Position numbers and translations under genes: made by a program. Positions 44,616-53,189 of a stretch of 64,000 nucleotides of DNA are shown piece after piece. The notes beneath the pieces were generated by a model. That model did not search any database. It was not told where the DNA came from and saw only the letters and a list, made by a program, of their open reading frames with translations. The DNA lies in NCBI RefSeq assembly GCF_019703855.1, contig NZ_AP024086.1, forward strand, positions 682,001 to 746,000, written 5' to 3'. Positions within the stretch are counted from its first letter, which is position 1; every line of letters begins with the position of its first letter. This stretch comes from Desulfomarina profundi. GTDB taxonomy: Bacteria; Desulfobacterota; Desulfobulbia; Desulfobulbales; Desulfocapsaceae.

Positions 44616-45556
44616 TGGGAGCACCGAAAATTTACAGATGGGATGATACGGACGCGCCGATCGGCAACGGGGCACGGGGATCATTGATCAATATCCTGAA
44701 AGCCTGCCTGGTGGATGGGTATGGCAGTAAACAGGCGGCGGGCTGGACTATGCCCTTTGTCAACGCTGCCGGAAGCCAGGCAGCCTTCAGGAATAATCCG
44801 ACCAGCGGAACCGGATTTTTTCTCCATGTGGATAATGAATCGCCGACCGATTACTACCAGTACCAGAACAAGATCCAGGCGTATGAATCCATGTCGGACT
44901 ATCAGACCGGTCTGGGCCAGTTTAACAGCGGCACTCAGTGGTATTTTTTGCCGAGCACCGTCGTCAATGGTGACGCGTCACCCAGGCCATGGCTGATAAT
45001 TGCGGATGACAGATGTTTTTATCTCTGGTCCTGGGCCTCCAAAACAGATAACACGGTGGGAGCGGCAGATTACCAGACCCCGTTTCTCTTTTTCGGGGAT
45101 ATCATCTGCCGTGATCAAAATGATACCTGGGGGTGTGTCCTGAACGCCGATGCCAGTGTGTCGTTATATTCGAACAATCCATGGGCAATGTATGCATCAG
45201 GTACAGCGGGGAGCGCAAGCTGGCGGGCTCCACGTAAAGCAGATGGTACCGGATCCGCCTGGCAACTGGCAATGATCCATGGAGGCGGGCCATGCAATAC
45301 TCCGCCGGGAAACTTTGGATTGCCCTATACCCAGGGAGGACCGCTCTACCTGTCCAGACCGTTTTTTAATGACGGGGTGGCCTACACCTTCCGTGGCCAT
45401 CTACCGGGCCTGTATTTCCCCTGTCATTCTGGTTTCCCCTTTGACAACTTCCAGGAGCTTGATGTCGACGGAAAAACAATGATGGCGGTGAACTGCTATA
45501 ACTATGCCTCGCACGCCCTTGTCCTGATCGATATCTCAGCCAGTTTCAGACCATAG
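44615..45556 (+). CDS. Putative receptor-contact tail protein
   Basis: 313 aa, start overlapping the previous stop. Rich in Gly, Trp, Tyr and Asn; GSLINILKACLVDGYGSK at the N-terminus recurs in phage tip proteins. The remainder looks like a beta-sandwich with GQFNSGTQWYFLPS and WLIIADDRCFYLWSW. Possible receptor-binding role by position. Confidence 0.5.
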   Translation: MGAPKIYRWDDTDAPIGNGARGSLINILKACLVDGYGSKQAAGWTMPFVNAAGSQAAFRNNPTSGTGFFLHVDNESPTDYYQYQNKIQAYESMSDYQTGLGQFNSGTQWYFLPSTVVNGDASPRPWLIIADDRCFYLWSWASKTDNTVGAADYQTPFLFFGDIICRDQNDTWGCVLNADASVSLYSNNPWAMYASGTAGSASWRAPRKADGTGSAWQLAMIHGGGPCNTPPGNFGLPYTQGGPLYLSRPFFNDGVAYTFRGHLPGLYFPCHSGFPFDNFQELDVDGKTMMAVNCYNYASHALVLIDISASFRP

Positions 45557-45559
45557 ACT

Positions 45560-45862
45560 ATGAGTGCTTTTATCTTTGATTTTATCCGGGCGGGAGGCGA
45601 TGTCCCCGCCAGAACAGACCGTCACTACCTGGCCGGAAAGGTAACGGTAAACGGCAGTCCTGCGGCCAGACGGGTAGTTGTTTTGGACCGTGATACTTTT
45701 ACCTACCGTGGTTCCACCTGGTCGGATGCGACCACGGGGGACTGGGAACTGTCAGGCTTACCGGAGCATGAACCGGAGAGCCTTGTTGTACTTGCCCTGG
45801 ATGAGGCGGGGGATTTTAACGCCGAGGTGGCTGACCATATCAGCCAGGTGATTCATACGTAA
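45560..45862 (+). CDS. Small tail protein with carboxypeptidase-regulatory-like domain
   Basis: 100 aa. GKVTVNGSPAARRVVVLDRD followed by TTGDWELSGLP is the transthyretin/carboxypeptidase-regulatory beta-sandwich pattern. Common next to tip proteins, probably decorating the baseplate. Confidence 0.6.
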   Translation: MSAFIFDFIRAGGDVPARTDRHYLAGKVTVNGSPAARRVVVLDRDTFTYRGSTWSDATTGDWELSGLPEHEPESLVVLALDEAGDFNAEVADHISQVIHT

Positions 45863-45874
45863 AAGGATACCAAT

Positions 45875-47842
45875 GTGGCCTATGTTCCTCAACAGGGAGA
45901 TAAACTGCGACACGACCTCACGTCCTATACCCCGATACAGGGTAACGGGCTGCTGTTCAGGCTCGCTGATGCAGGCCGGGTCTGTGAATATTTTGTGCCG
46001 CAGAACGGGCGCGAGATCCTCCTTGATCTCGAAGTATCTCCGGATGCTCCCCTTGATTTTGTCTTTGCCCGCAACTGTTATCCGCAAGAAACCGGTGAGA
46101 CTCCGGATGAACCTCCCACCGAGGAGGGGGTGCCTCTTCTTCGGCCAGGTGTTTCCATGCCATGGGGGAATGGACCCGGCAAAGAAAGAAACTACGTCAG
46201 CCGCTGGCGTGATGCCGGGCATGTCTCTTCTCACAATAGATTGCGATGGCAGAATGACAGGAAGCATCAGGACAACGACCATGGTTTTCCCTGGGGAAAA
46301 CTGGCAACTCCGGGTGGGCACTGGCGGGTTCTGTTTTCCAGGCTGGCCCGCTGTCCGGAAGTGGATATCAATGGTCTTTTCGGCTTTCCCCCCGAGCAGA
46401 AGAAAAAAACGGCGCTGCCCTGGGATGAGCTCAAGCTGCTCGAAGACAAGAACAGGATCCCCTTTCGATACCCGCCACGAAGAGAACATCAGTCTGAGCT
46501 GCCATGGCAGGAGAGTGGTAAATATCTTGATCCTGAAAAGCAGGTACCGTACAGGATCGGCCTCGCCAATGACCACCATCACACCACCCGGTGGGGAAAG
46601 AAATTTTACAAAGAGATCTGTCTGCGGGACTATCGGCTGGAAAAAGCGGCCGGAACAGCTCTGCTCTTTGATCTTGACACACCCATTGACCAGGTGGATG
46701 ACGGTGCCCTTATCCGTTTTCATTTTGACTCACTCTCCTATGATCTGCGCTGCTCTCACCGGGAACCGTCCGGCTTTCGGGACGCCTATATCTATGTGCC
46801 ATCGCCATTTGTGCCCGTCACTCCAACCAGGGGGCTGCATATCATTATGAACAATGTCCTGCTCACCAGGGTCAGTGATGATAAACCCCTGGACGCAACA
46901 TCCATCTCCCTGACAACGAATTTCGGCTCGTGGTGCTGGGGTTTCGAGGCGACACTCAAAACCCTGGAATCCTATCTGGCCGCCAGACCGGACACATCCG
47001 GTAATAAAACCGTCAGGGCAACCGTCAATGGCTATGATTTCCTGTTCGAAATCGATGGGGCAAGCGAACAGGAACGGTTCGGAGAAAAGAGCTGGTCGGT
47101 CAGGGGACGGTCAATATCAGCTGAACTGGCACGGCCGGGAGCGGTGGCCGTCTCCTATACGGAGGGCAGTGACAGGAACGCGGTACAGCTGGCGGAGCGG
47201 GAACTTGAAAATACGGGCTGGACCATAGACTGGCAGACGGTGGACTGGCTGGTGAGCGCTGGAGCGTTTTCCTATACCGACAAGGTAAAAATGGAGGCGA
47301 TCATCCGCATTGCCGAGGCTGTCGGTGCCCAGGTCCAGACAATAAGGGATGAAAAAAAGCTGGTTGTGTTGCCACGGTACAACGGATCTCCGTGGAACTG
47401 GGATACTGCCACCCCCGACCTGATCATTACCGAATCGGTGGTCAGACAGATCAGTCATGAGTGGGCACCGGGACCAGGCTATAACGGGATCTTTGTTACC
47501 GGCACCGCCCAGGGGGTTATGGCAAAGGTCAAGCGCACCGGTTCCGCAGGAGACCGGCTCGCTCCGATGGTTACTGACGCCCTGATAACACAGACCGCCG
47601 CCGCACGGGAGCGGGGACGTGTTGCACTGGCGGCAAGCGGGTCATGGCAGAATCTATCCATTGTCCTGCCGCTCTTTGCCCCTCCGGGTCAGCCTGGATT
47701 ATTGCTGCCCGGTGCCCTGGTGAAGGTAGTGCGCCCGAGGGGAACATGGGTGGGCCAGGTGACCGGCAACCGGATCACCGGCATGAGAAACAACGGCCTC
47801 TCAGTGCGCCAGGTCATCAATGTGGAGCGGTGGCGTGGCTGA
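45875..47842 (+). CDS. Large tail hub-like protein with periodic aromatic repeats
   Basis: 655 aa, GTG start after AAGGA. An N-terminal jelly-roll-like region is followed by about 100-270 with a roughly 15-residue period: MPWG, LRWQ, FPWG, LPWD, IPFR, LPWQ, VPYR, TRWG. Residues 300-655 look like a tail hub (FGSWCWGFEATLKT, GYDFLFEIDGAS, then APGPGYNGIFVTGT). It probably links the tape measure tip to fibres. Confidence 0.55.
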   Translation: MAYVPQQGDKLRHDLTSYTPIQGNGLLFRLADAGRVCEYFVPQNGREILLDLEVSPDAPLDFVFARNCYPQETGETPDEPPTEEGVPLLRPGVSMPWGNGPGKERNYVSRWRDAGHVSSHNRLRWQNDRKHQDNDHGFPWGKLATPGGHWRVLFSRLARCPEVDINGLFGFPPEQKKKTALPWDELKLLEDKNRIPFRYPPRREHQSELPWQESGKYLDPEKQVPYRIGLANDHHHTTRWGKKFYKEICLRDYRLEKAAGTALLFDLDTPIDQVDDGALIRFHFDSLSYDLRCSHREPSGFRDAYIYVPSPFVPVTPTRGLHIIMNNVLLTRVSDDKPLDATSISLTTNFGSWCWGFEATLKTLESYLAARPDTSGNKTVRATVNGYDFLFEIDGASEQERFGEKSWSVRGRSISAELARPGAVAVSYTEGSDRNAVQLAERELENTGWTIDWQTVDWLVSAGAFSYTDKVKMEAIIRIAEAVGAQVQTIRDEKKLVVLPRYNGSPWNWDTATPDLIITESVVRQISHEWAPGPGYNGIFVTGTAQGVMAKVKRTGSAGDRLAPMVTDALITQTAAARERGRVALAASGSWQNLSIVLPLFAPPGQPGLLLPGALVKVVRPRGTWVGQVTGNRITGMRNNGLSVRQVINVERWRG

Positions 47843-48062
47843 TCTCTGGAGCAGATTCAGGGCATTGTTGCCATCCAGCCCCGTACTTGTCGGCACGGTG
47901 ACGACCCTGCACGGCAACGGGACCTGTACTGTCACCATGCCTGGAGGTGGCACGGTGCGGGTTGTAGGGGAATCCGTTGCCGCTGGTAAAAAGGCTTTTA
48001 TTAAAGATGGCATCGTTCAGGGTGAGGCCCCGAACCTGCCCTACTATGAATTGGAGGTTTGA
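47835..48062 (+). CDS. Small OB-like tail tip protein
   Basis: 75 aa from GTG 47835, which has GGAG upstream; ATG 47820 is possible. VLVGTVTTLHGNGTCTVTMP and GGGTVRVVGESVA suggest an OB/beta-barrel domain as in small spike or hub proteins. Overlaps the hub gene end. Confidence 0.5.
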   Translation: MADLWSRFRALLPSSPVLVGTVTTLHGNGTCTVTMPGGGTVRVVGESVAAGKKAFIKDGIVQGEAPNLPYYELEV

Positions 48063-48064
48063 AG

Positions 48065-48340
48065 ATGAAAGAGAAAATGACAAGAATAACCTGGATCTGG
48101 ACGGTATTGCTACTCTGGCTGGTATGGCTCTTTGTTGCAGCCTGCGCAGACAGCTCAACTAAAGGTGATATCAGGGATGTTGAGACGGATGTCACAATAA
48201 AGATCGAGCATAACTATGGAGAGATAAAACTCTCCCCGGATCTGGCCCTGGAGAGCAAGTCAAAAACCAGCCAGAAAACAAAGAACCAGGCGACCCAGAA
48301 AACACCAACTGATGCAAATATCAGTGTAATCCCAAAATAA
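48065..48340 (+). CDS. Small lipoprotein, spanin-like position
   Basis: 91 aa from ATG 48065. TM-like N-terminus ending in FVAAC, a usable lipobox. Mature part polar, Lys/Thr-rich. Just before holin- and endolysin-like genes, so it could be an outer-membrane spanin, but no inner-membrane partner is clear. Confidence 0.5.
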   Translation: MKEKMTRITWIWTVLLLWLVWLFVAACADSSTKGDIRDVETDVTIKIEHNYGEIKLSPDLALESKSKTSQKTKNQATQKTPTDANISVIPK

Positions 48341-48341
48341 A

Positions 48342-48419
48342 ATGATCTGCCCAAACTGCGGATTGTCATTCACCGGCCCATGCTGCCCACGCTGCGGCTG
48401 GTCGGATGACGACTGCTGA
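48342..48419 (+). CDS. 25-residue zinc-ribbon microprotein
   Basis: ATG 48342 to TGA 48417-48419 encodes a 25-aa peptide beginning MICPNCG, with CPRCG 14 residues later and ending in Cys. Two CxxC pairs at zinc-ribbon spacing fill almost the whole frame, unlikely by chance. It overlaps the preceding intergenic spacing closely and precedes the holin-like gene. The ribosome site is weak, so expression is uncertain. Confidence 0.5.
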   Translation: MICPNCGLSFTGPCCPRCGWSDDDC

Positions 48420-48456
48420 TAATTTCAAAATCAAAATTTTCTCCGGGAGGGAAAAA

Positions 48457-48615
48457 ATGCATGTGAAAACAATGAGAATTTTAAAAGCAGCGGCGGCTCT
48501 TTTGTCTGTGGCTGGAATTACGGTATCGCCAGAAAATCTACAGGCTATCAATTCCGGTTTTTTGGCTCTGTATGCCATTTTTTCGGCAGTTCAGGCGTTA
48601 ATTGACAATAAATAA
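48457..48615 (+). CDS. Small membrane protein, holin-like
   Basis: 52 aa from ATG 48457 with GGGAGG upstream; the same frame extends back to 48406. It has a hydrophobic helix (about 8-22), SPENLQ, and a second one (FLALYAIFSAVQALI), ending DNK. This pattern occurs in small lysis-cassette proteins. Confidence 0.55.
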   Translation: MHVKTMRILKAAAALLSVAGITVSPENLQAINSGFLALYAIFSAVQALIDNK

Positions 48616-48672
48616 AAATAAATAAAAAACAAGGCTGGTCCTCCCTGCACGGGAGCTTGGAGCAAAACTGAT

Positions 48673-48963
48673 ATGATCGAACTGTTACGGGAGTATTGGG
48701 CCATGGTTGTGGGTTTTTTCGGTATAGCGATATTCCAGGGCAGACTGAGTCAAAGGGTTAAGGCTCTGGAAGAAAAACCGGAATGCGTACCAGAGACAGT
48801 CTGTAGTGATCGACGGGATGCGTGCCAGAAAATGCAGGAAAAAGAGTTTGCCCATGGCAGTACCGAATTCGGCGATATCAAAAAACTCATTATGCAGGTA
48901 AAACGGTGTAGTGAAGAGCAGCATAAAATGATTATGGAACATCTCTTGAAAATGCATGAATAA
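48673..48963 (+). CDS. Membrane-anchored coiled-coil lysis protein
   Basis: 96 aa: one N-terminal membrane helix (about 5-22), then RLSQRVKALEEKP and a helical C-terminus with paired cysteines. Resembles phage holin/i-spanin accessory proteins. Stop overlaps the endolysin start (48963). Confidence 0.5.
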   Translation: MIELLREYWAMVVGFFGIAIFQGRLSQRVKALEEKPECVPETVCSDRRDACQKMQEKEFAHGSTEFGDIKKLIMQVKRCSEEQHKMIMEHLLKMHE

Positions 48964-49328
48964 TGGGTGATATATCAAAAAACTTCAGCCGCCGGGAATT
49001 CGCATGCCATTGCGGATGCGGATTTGATACAGTTGATGCCGAGCTGCTGCACCTGCTGCAGACGGATATTCGGGATTACTATAATCAGCCGGTGACAATC
49101 CTTTCAGGTTGCCGCTGTTTTCAACACAACCTCAATACACCTGGTGCGGCCAGCGACTCCAGGCACATGGAAGCAAAGGCGGCAGATATCATAGTCTGTT
49201 CAGTCTCGCCCAGGGCGCTGTATCATTACCTGGACAGGAAGTATAAAAAGAAGTACGGACTGGGGTTATACCTGGATCGTATCCATGTAGATGTTCGCCC
49301 GTTTCGTGCCCGCTGGAAGAAGTGTTGA
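48963..49328 (+). CDS. Endolysin, M15-type peptidase
   Basis: 121 aa, Peptidase_M15_3/VanY-like. FSRREFACHCGCG at the N-terminus, ILSGCRCFQHN, zinc ligands in SRHMEAKAADI and HVDVR. It cuts peptide cross-links in peptidoglycan. Small size and lack of a signal peptide fit holin-dependent release. Confidence 0.88.
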   Translation: MGDISKNFSRREFACHCGCGFDTVDAELLHLLQTDIRDYYNQPVTILSGCRCFQHNLNTPGAASDSRHMEAKAADIIVCSVSPRALYHYLDRKYKKKYGLGLYLDRIHVDVRPFRARWKKC

Positions 49329-49336
49329 AAACAGGC

Positions 49337-50437
49337 TCAGGTGCCCAGGTGGTCAATTTTGTCTATGACTTCCAGGCGGTAGCTGTCCAGGGTATGGGTG
49401 TATCTCATCGCCATTTTCAGTGTTGAATGACCAAGGATGTCAGCGATAACCCTGATGTCTACACCGGCCATCAGCAGGTGGGATGCTGCAGTATGGCGGA
49501 TATCATGGGGCTTGAAATGGGGTATTACTGGAAATCCAGGATAGGCTTGCTGGTCTTCCGCTTTGTTTTTAAGCTGTCGCCAGACCTGTTGCCAGCAGGA
49601 GCGGAAAATGCTGCCCGGTCGGAGCATGGTAGATGAAGAATGGCGATGTTCCGGTTTCAGAAAAAAAAAGCCGTCTTTCCCCGGTTCCAGAGAAGCAAGG
49701 GCTTCCGCCACTGTTTTTGTCATCGGGACGGTGCGGGGACGGCCCGATTTTGTTTTTTCGATTACAATATATCGTTTTTCCAGATTGATGTTGTCCTGGT
49801 GCAGCCTGGCGGCTTCACCCGTCCGCATACCAGTATGCATTAGAAGAACGACAAAAGGATAGAATTTCCTGTTTCTCAGAGTCTTGGCTTCCTGTATGAC
49901 CAGGCGTGCCTCTTCGGAGGTCAGAAAACGCTGTCTGCCAGGGGTTGGAGGAATGCGATCCACATCATCCACCGGATTGTCCACGGGGATTTTCCATGTT
50001 TTTCTGGCAATGCGAAACATTTTGGACAACATTGCCAGTTCCTGCCGTATTGACGAATTTGATGCATTTTCCCTGATGCGCTGATTCTGGTAAATGTTGA
50101 CCAGAGCACCATCAATATCCCCGAGCGGAGTATTTTTGCCAAGAATGCGCTCCAGGTGGCGTTTGCTGTAGCGTTCACGGTCCAACGTGGAGACAGCCTT
50201 ACCCTTTGCCCTGCACTCTTCTCTATATTTGTCCAGAGCTTTACCAAGCAGTGCCTGTTGAGCAAGCCTGGGATCCTTGAATCTCTTTGCCCGTATAAGG
50301 GCTTCCTGCTCGGAGGCCCACGTCTTTGCATCACCTTTCAGGTCAAAGGTTTTCTTTATCGGCCGAAACCCTTTTCTGCGAATCACTGCCTGCCAGCAGA
50401 TTCCATTTTTTCGCTCAACTTTAACAAAAGTTGCCAT
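49337..50437 (-). CDS. int: Tyrosine integrase
   Basis: 366 aa from ATG 50437 (a TTG at 50458 would add seven). SAM-like core-binding domain (about 80-165) and catalytic domain with Arg in HTGMRTGE, the HxxR of HDIRHTAASHLL, a second His in ILGHST, and Tyr in MRYTHT. It recombines attP with the tRNA-Arg gene 190 bp away. Leftward orientation places its start next to attR. Confidence 0.96.
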   Translation of the reverse strand: MATFVKVERKNGICWQAVIRRKGFRPIKKTFDLKGDAKTWASEQEALIRAKRFKDPRLAQQALLGKALDKYREECRAKGKAVSTLDRERYSKRHLERILGKNTPLGDIDGALVNIYQNQRIRENASNSSIRQELAMLSKMFRIARKTWKIPVDNPVDDVDRIPPTPGRQRFLTSEEARLVIQEAKTLRNRKFYPFVVLLMHTGMRTGEAARLHQDNINLEKRYIVIEKTKSGRPRTVPMTKTVAEALASLEPGKDGFFFLKPEHRHSSSTMLRPGSIFRSCWQQVWRQLKNKAEDQQAYPGFPVIPHFKPHDIRHTAASHLLMAGVDIRVIADILGHSTLKMAMRYTHTLDSYRLEVIDKIDHLGT

Positions 50438-50610
50438 CGCTTCTGACTCTTGACTCAAATTATATGATTATGTAAACAGCAGTCGGGTACATTTTCGGGT
50501 ACACTTATCTTGAAAATATATAAAAACATTTAATCACATATGAGTGAAAAATACAAGCAGGGAGGAAAAAACAGAAGACAGAACGCCCTGTTTATAAAGG
50601 GAAAATGAGA
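50438..50610. other. Integrase upstream region with phage copy of the tRNA downstream flank
   Basis: Between integrase start and the attachment core. From 50542 it is an imperfect copy of the chromosomal flank 9671-9736, so the phage carries about 65 bp of diverged tRNA downstream sequence beyond the core, including the GAACGCCCTGTTTATA block. Confidence 0.6.
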
Positions 50611-50678
50611 AAAAACAACGCTAAATCAGTGGTACACCCGGAGGGATTCGAACCCCCGACACCCGGATTCGAAGTCCG
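50611..50678. repeat. Prophage right attachment site
   Basis: 68 bp identical to 9737-9804, covering the 3' half of the tRNA-Arg gene and 19 bp of downstream sequence. Here it completes the functional tRNA. Confidence 0.92.
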
Positions 50679-50706
50679 GTGCTCTATCCAGCTGAGCTAC
50701 GGGTGC
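50630..50706 (-). tRNA. tRNA-Arg(TCG)
   Basis: Minus-strand cloverleaf of 77 nt: acceptor GCACCCG/CGGGTGT, D arm with AGCTCAGCTGGATAGAGC, anticodon arm CCGGA-CTTCGAA-TCCGG giving anticodon TCG, T arm with GGTTCGAATCC, discriminator A and encoded CCA. Reads CGA. The prophage integrated into its 3' half and restored it. Confidence 0.97.
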
Positions 50707-50776
50707 ACATTGGTTGTGCAGTTGGATACCATGTTCGCCGGTTGAGGTCAACGGTAATATCTCTCCGGCGTATATT

Positions 50777-52008
50777 TCAGAGGGAGTCGGGAACCGTGCA
50801 GCCGATCAGGCGGGCCTGGGTTATGAAATAATCATCAGTCATTCCTGCAATAAAATCACAGATTTTTTTCTCATGTTTTAATTGATCCGGGTAAATGAAA
50901 TCCAGGTCCGCCATCAGGTCAACGCCTGGTGGCAGGTTTTCTGGATTATTTTTCAGGCAATCAAGATAGAAGGCAAAAAGGGCCTGGTAGCAGTCCCGGA
51001 TCAGGGGATGTTCCGTTTGGTCTCAGGGGCAAGATAGATTCGTTCGTAATTGAATTGTTTCAGCTCAAACAGGAGATCCGACACCTCTTCCCCAAAACCG
51101 ATTCGAATTGCCTCCGGGTCTGTAAGGTTGCTGTTGCTGATGAGGTCCGTGACCAGATTGAAGACGATTGTTCCGTTGGTCCTGCCCAGTTTTTCCCCGC
51201 AGTTTTTCGGGATGTCATCGCGCCTGATCAGGTCGAGGATAATGGCGTCTTCAATATCCTTGCCGATATAGGCTATGGTATCTGCCAGGCGGACGACGCA
51301 CCCTTCCGGAGTTGCTGGCAGGACAGCCAGTTCCGGGTCTTTTTCCTTGGCGGCCAGGCGCCTGTCAAATTCATTGAAATCTGAGATGGGCTGTGGTGAC
51401 AATCGGCGTGAGTGCACTTCGCCGTCATGACACAGAATTCCGTCCAGGACCTGAAGTGTCAGGTTCCAGCCTCTTCCCTTGCGCTCCAGTTTATCAAGAA
51501 ATCTAACGGACTGGATATTATGCTGGAAAGGGGAAAGGCCGTGCTCACGGCACAGTTCTGCGAGGAATTTTTCTCCGTCATGGCCAAAGGGCGGATGGCC
51601 GAGATCATGGCCAAGGGCTATTGCCTCTATAAGGTCCTCGTTAAGGCCGAGAAACCGGCCGATGGTTCTGGCTATTCTGGACACGAGCTGCACGTGGAGA
51701 ACCCGGTGGGTGATATGGTCGTTATCCACAAGATGAAAAACCTGGGTTTTATCGATATAGCGGATATAGGCCCGGGAGTGGAGGATACGATCTGCGTCCA
51801 GGGCAAACTGCTGTCGGTATCCAGGTTTTTTTTCGGGATATCTCCTGATACCTTCGTTGCTTTTTGTGGCCGAAAATACGAGATTTTTCATCTCGTTCCC
51901 GTCGAGCTTTTCCAGAATTTTGAAAAGCGGGGATTGTTTTCTCATGGTCTTCATTTTATCGGGTTTTACGATTGCGATGTTGTGAAAAAATGAATACAGT
52001 TGCTCCAA
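50777..52008 (-). CDS. dgt: dGTPase-like HD-domain triphosphohydrolase (one apparent frameshift)
   Basis: HD-superfamily dNTP hydrolase. FALDADRILHSRAYIRYIDK, HVQLVSRIARTIGRFLG, HDLGHPPFGHDGE and VVRLADTIAYIGKDIEDA carry the metal ligands. The frame breaks at an A run (51016-51018): adding one base continues PETKTEHPLIRDCYQALF and then IAGMTDDYFITQARLIG, the expected C-terminus, to a TGA at 50777. Length is then about 410 aa. Start uncertain (TTG 52008 or ATG 51954). The gene is probably whole in the organism. Confidence 0.82.
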
Positions 52009-52041
52009 ATGAGATTTAAAACCATTTCAGGGAGATTGACC

Positions 52042-52262
52042 ATGAAAATTTCGATAGAATACTGTACGAAGTGAAACTACGAACCGCGTGCCTCCAGTCT
52101 GGGGAAGAACTGAAGAAGAAGTTTAACGCAGAAATTGAATTGATTTCATCTTCAGGTGGTGTTTTTGAAATTACAGCCGATGGCAAACTGCTTTTCTCCA
52201 AAAAGAGCCTGGGGCGTTTTCCTGAAGATGGAGAAGTCGAGAGACTTATTCAATCCGGCTGA
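52042..52262 (+). CDS. SelW/Rdx-type selenoprotein with in-frame TGA (one apparent frameshift)
   Basis: ATG 52042 gives MKISIEYCTK, then TGA (52072-52074) where the family has the redox Cys/Sec, then NYEPRASSLG; after a missing G in a G4 run (52101-52104) it continues EELKKKFNAEIELISSSGGV and ends KSLGRFPEDGEVERLIQSG. The CxxU site and GGVFEI and RFP segments identify the SelT/SelW/SelH thioredoxin-like family. A small hairpin about 21 nt after the TGA is a possible bacterial SECIS. GGGAG ribosome site upstream. Confidence 0.82.
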
Positions 52263-52295
52263 ATGAAAAAAGAATTCAGGGGCAGTGGCGGGGGA

Positions 52296-52802
52296 TTAAT
52301 TTTCCTTGTGTTCAGGATCCAGGCAACCTGAGATACAGGAACTGCATTTTTCCTCCTGTCTGCCCTCGGTGCAGTATTCGGCAAAACCCCTGATGAGATC
52401 ATCGCCTCCCCTCGGGCATTCTTTGATGAATTTGGTGAAGCTGATCATCCTGGCTATGATTTCCGGTGGTGCTGAATGTTCAATCCTGCAGGCACCTTCT
52501 TCGGCAATGGTTGTGTCTATTGCCAGCACTTCAATAAAAAAGCGTTTCAGTGCATCGTGACGAAAAATGACATCTTCCGCCACTGTTTTTCCATTGTCAG
52601 TCAGGGTGATGGCCTCGTAAGGGGCATAGTTGATAAGGCCTTTTTTAGACAGGGCTCTCAATGCTTCAGTGACGGAAGCCCGGCTGACATCAAGTTTTGC
52701 AGCAATTTCCTTACTGCGGGCAACAAGCTTTTCATCAATAATGTGATAGATAGCTTCTATGTAATCTTCCAGGCTTGCACTGAGATCCGCTTTCTCTTTC
52801 AT
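52296..52802 (-). CDS. DtxR/MntR-type metal-dependent regulator
   Basis: 168 aa. Winged HTH of the DtxR family: ASLEDYIEAIYHIID, SKEIAAKLDVSRASVTEALRAL, YEAITLTDNGKTVAEDVIFRH. Dimerisation region with EEGACRIEH. The C-terminus adds a Cys-rich tail (EKCSSCISGC) not usual in DtxR and able to bind a metal. Represses metal uptake when iron or manganese is plentiful. Confidence 0.88.
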   Translation of the reverse strand: MKEKADLSASLEDYIEAIYHIIDEKLVARSKEIAAKLDVSRASVTEALRALSKKGLINYAPYEAITLTDNGKTVAEDVIFRHDALKRFFIEVLAIDTTIAEEGACRIEHSAPPEIIARMISFTKFIKECPRGGDDLIRGFAEYCTEGRQEEKCSSCISGCLDPEHKEN

Positions 52803-53189
52803 GTTGATCTGTTGGTGAATAATGGGTATTGAGAGTGGACCGTTTTTACCGGTTGCGTGGCACTGGACGGTTCAGTCGCATTCTGTTTAACCTGAATCCG
52901 CGGGGCGGACTCTTTCGCAGGGAGGCAAGTGTTTTCCTGATCGTGCTTGGTTATGTTTTTATAACTGTGGTTCAGTATGATATTGTAATGATCACGAAGT
53001 TGCCACAGGTTGAGATGTAAAGTACAGTTCTTTCGGGGGAGAGTCAAGTCGGGACATGAGGACTGCTCTTGCTTTCCTTTGAATCAACTGGCATGTTTTC
53101 AGGTATTTTTATATATTATTTATACTGAATATTCAATATGTTATTAATAAAATATCACGGAGCCTTCGTGGGGCTGAAGTACTGTTATT
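52803..53189. other. Gap between regulator and recN
   Basis: 387 bp. A 63-aa plus-strand frame (52829-53020) with a membrane-like helix (SVFLIVLGYVFITVVQY) exists but has a weak start, and an 82-aa minus frame overlaps it. I see no decisive gene. An AT-rich stretch (53100-53150) probably holds the recN promoter. Confidence 0.4.

Larger units (their letters stand above)
9737..50678. mobile_element. 41-kb prophage in tRNA-Arg(TCG), long-tailed lambda/Mu-hybrid type
   Basis: Bounded by 68-bp direct repeats. It contains repressor/Cro-like genes, P4-type helicase and primase, both terminase subunits, portal, protease, capsid, connectors, tail tube, gpG/gpGT, tape measure, tip proteins, M15-type endolysin and tyrosine integrase. 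The tape measure of about 1,027 aa and a tail-tube protein without a recognisable sheath gene point to a siphovirus. Nearly all structural genes are intact, so it may be inducible, apart from possible polarity caused by an IS1182-family element. Two AT-rich blocks (about 9.8-13.7 kb and 27.1-29.9 kb) stand out as accessory cargo. Confidence 0.93.

Noticed and set aside
45758-46723. 321-aa minus-strand frame over tail genes
   Set aside because: No domain or ribosome site; it crosses two well-supported plus-strand genes.
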